From contig DAOVTU010000128.1 in the NCBI GenBank assembly GCA_030632925.1, positions 1-7,430 on the forward strand: a DNA stretch of 7,430 bases, given 5' to 3'. The DNA is from Candidatus Krumholzibacteriia bacterium (lineage in GTDB: Bacteria; Krumholzibacteriota; Krumholzibacteriia; LZORAL124-64-63). The notes beneath the pieces are model-generated. The model made no database searches. It worked only from the letters and a program-made list of their open reading frames with translations, and was not told the origin of the DNA. Within the stretch, counting starts at the first letter, position 1. Each line of letters opens with the position of its first letter. The translations under genes and the position numbers were made by a program. This document shows, one piece after another, positions 6,311-7,430 of this stretch.

Positions 6311-7430
6311 GGTACACTCCTCTGGTAAGGCGATTATACTCCAGAGTGTCCATTAACTTTAGGCTTGAAACGGTCCGGACGTTGCTGGCGGGATACACGT
6401 ACAAATACTCGCCGTTCACATCAGTAGCCAACGAAATGAAATTGTCGAAGGGAGACTCATCAAAAACAAGCTCCGGATTCGTCGGCGTGGCATTGTCCAA
6501 GTTTCTAAAACACAACAGTCGGCCAGACGTACTATCGTATGCTCGAGTTCCCGTGATCAGCATGTCGCGCCCGGGTATGCGAATGAGATCAGTCATGAGG
6601 TTAGAAAAGCCGTCGTCAGATTTGCTATTCCACCATTGCTCCCAATTCCAGGTTCCAGTGGCATAATTTCCAGTCCGGCTTGCTCGATACATATACGCAT
6701 CATAGGGCTCATCGGAAATCGGTCTTTTCCATACGACAGCAAACAAAGAATCGGCGGCGACAAATTCAACAAATTTTATATCAACCTCGGAGGTGTCATC
6801 CATAGCTCCGCCGAGGGTTTTCCATCTGTCGGGGTTCAATACTTCATCAAATGTAGCGAACTTTGACCCACCATGGTCTCTGCCCTGGAAGGTCCCCGTG
6901 CCATAAACCCGCTCAACCCCTCCGTCATTGACGATGTCAACATCGTACATGTCACACCATCCATTCGCTTCGGTCCTCAACCACCGAAAGGAACTTCCAC
7001 TGGGTAAACTATCAAAACCAAAGACGTCTTCATACGCCGCTACAATCGATCCGTCCGGCCTAGCCGTAATCGCATTGACGACGCCGACATTTAGCCCACG
7101 AGAATCCCAGCGTCCCGAACCTGCAGATTCAGAATAGATCTGCGACCAACTTGATCCCCTATCGGTACTCACTACGGGGATATGATATGTCGTTGCAAAA
7201 ATGCGCGTAGAATCCGTTGGGTCAAACGTCATCGGCACCAAAGCAGCTGCCTCGGTGTAATCCATCCAACCACCTGCACCAGCAGTGGCATCAACAATGA
7301 CACTAATTTGACAAGTGTCCGAATAATCACAGCTCATCAGCTTGGTCCCAATCCCATTACTCAATAAGACGTGTACCCATTTGTTTCCAGAATCAACAGC
7401 TACCCCAGTCGGCGTATCTGGCGCAACGAC
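6243..7430 (-). CDS. Asp-box (BNR-like) propeller protein, 5' end outside window, 3' end replaced by the insertion sequence
   Basis: The minus-strand frame is open from the window edge to a TGA at 6245-6243. Of 395 codons, the first 344 are host sequence (7430-6396). The last 50 are the left end and orfA region of the insertion sequence read out of frame, and they turn Arg-rich and polar. The host part holds an Asp-box, STDRGSSW (residues 88-95 counted from the edge), after DPTDSTRIFATTY. This is the DP-x-x-x-x-x-hydrophobic-A layout common in sialidase and sortilin-like propellers. Further blade-like stretches include NAITARPDGSIVAAY and FISLATDVNGEYLYV. Such proteins are normally secreted and bind or process glycans or other ligands; no catalytic residues can be named. 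An in-frame TTG at 7364 is not a credible start because coding sequence continues upstream with no stop. Whether the product still works depends on how much of the original C-terminus was lost. Confidence 0.75.
   Translation of the reverse strand, partial: VVAPDTPTGVAVDSGNKWVHVLLSNGIGTKLMSCDYSDTCQISVIVDATAGAGGWMDYTEAAALVPMTFDPTDSTRIFATTYHIPVVSTDRGSSWSQIYSESAGSGRWDSRGLNVGVVNAITARPDGSIVAAYEDVFGFDSLPSGSSFRWLRTEANGWCDMYDVDIVNDGGVERVYGTGTFQGRDHGGSKFATFDEVLNPDRWKTLGGAMDDTSEVDIKFVEFVAADSLFAVVWKRPISDEPYDAYMYRASRTGNYATGTWNWEQWWNSKSDDGFSNLMTDLIRIPGRDMLITGTRAYDSTSGRLLCFRNLDNATPTNPELVFDESPFDNFISLATDVNGEYLYVYPASNVRTVSSLKLMDTLEYNRLTRGVYHEREQRSREGRPRDQTQDSPQV
6314..6349 (-). promoter_or_regulatory. orfA promoter element and hairpin over its ribosome binding site
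   Basis: Minus-strand ACACTCTGG (6349-6341) can pair with CCAGAGGAGTGT (6325-6314), leaving three unpaired bases in the second arm. The second arm contains the GAGGAG Shine-Dalgarno sequence of orfA. The loop holds TATAAT (6338-6333). Transcripts started from this -10 box would lack the first arm and leave the site free. Transcripts entering from the host gene upstream would contain both arms. I see no convincing -35 hexamer at the right distance. Confidence 0.5.
6345..6397 (-). repeat. Left terminal inverted repeat of the IS3-family element
   Basis: Reading inward on the minus strand from 6397 it runs TGTATCCCGCCAG, five bases, TCCGGAC, then TCAAGCC, TAAAG and GGACAC. It is the partner of the right end at 4881-4927. 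The host propeller reading frame passes straight through it without a stop. Confidence 0.6.

Larger units (their letters stand above)
4881..6397 (-). mobile_element. IS3-family insertion sequence, apparently complete
   Basis: The element contains orfA and orfB in the order and -1 frame relation typical of the IS3 family. The ends were set by an imperfect terminal inverted repeat that starts TGTAT at both sides. Over the first 25 bases, 17 match without gaps (TGTAT, GCCAG and TCCGGAC are shared). Similarity continues with gaps through AAGCC, AAAG and GACAC to about 4927 and 6345. The resulting 1517 bases is normal for the family, as are the roughly 87-base leader before orfA and the 39 bases after orfB. 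No identical 3-5 base target duplication flanks these ends, so exact borders may be off by a few bases. A second reading, in which the ends lie at TGTGTAAAC (4872) and TGTACG (6403), also lacks a duplication. Both open frames look intact, so the copy may be active. Confidence 0.85.

Noticed and set aside
4881..6397. Circle-junction promoter formed by abutting the element ends (TTGGTC with TATCCC)
   Set aside because: The spacing could fit, but each hexamer matches only three of six consensus bases, so it is too weak to claim.
1..7430. CRISPR, toxin-antitoxin, retron or phage-defence system
   Set aside because: No spaced direct repeats, no small paired ORFs, no reverse transcriptase and no known defence domains were found on either strand.

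Overview
The window looks like a bacterial chromosome segment. It carries a high-GC housekeeping block on the left (about 1-3360), a lower-GC block of secreted or surface-protein genes on the right (about 3690-7430), and a complete IS3-family insertion sequence inside the right block. Every gene I can support lies on the minus strand, so transcription runs right to left. No rRNA, tRNA or CRISPR array is visible. The lineage cannot be fixed from the sequence. An OPT-family transporter, a DUF2270 protein, long secreted beta-helix and Asp-box propeller proteins and a C-terminal WG-x-VK-x-x-FR tail would fit an uncultured Gram-negative group of the FCB/Eisenbacteria/Krumholzibacteria kind, but that is a weak inference.

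Layout in the direction of transcription. (1) 7430-6398: the 3' part of a gene for an Asp-box (BNR-like) propeller protein whose start lies outside the window. Its reading frame runs into the insertion sequence and stops at 6243. (2) 6397-4881: an IS3-family element of about 1.5 kb. It has orfA (HTH plus leucine zipper), orfB (DDE integrase with an exact D-D-35-E triad), a GTGA overlap, an A7 run suited to a -1 frameshift, imperfect terminal inverted repeats, and a hairpin that could hide the orfA ribosome binding site. (3) 4832-3693: a secreted right-handed parallel beta-helix protein with a signal peptide. (4) 3692-3360: a gene-free stretch where the base composition changes. (5) 3359-1482: an OPT-family transporter. 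(6) 1481-1251: a spacer with an 8-bp tandem repeat and a good sigma70-like promoter. (7) 1250-459: a DnaQ-fold (DEDDh) 3'-5' exonuclease with an ExoX-like C-terminal domain. (8) 456 to the left edge: a DUF2270 membrane protein, two bases after the exonuclease stop.

The exonuclease and DUF2270 genes form a tight two-gene unit behind the promoter at 1295-1323. The propeller and beta-helix genes may once have been an operon. Joining the two flanks of the insertion sequence directly gives a short in-frame propeller C-terminus with a stop 16 bases before the beta-helix start. The insertion would then have replaced only the last residues of the propeller protein. I see no clearly new multi-gene system. 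The most interesting points are the control features of the insertion sequence and how it changed the secreted-protein genes.
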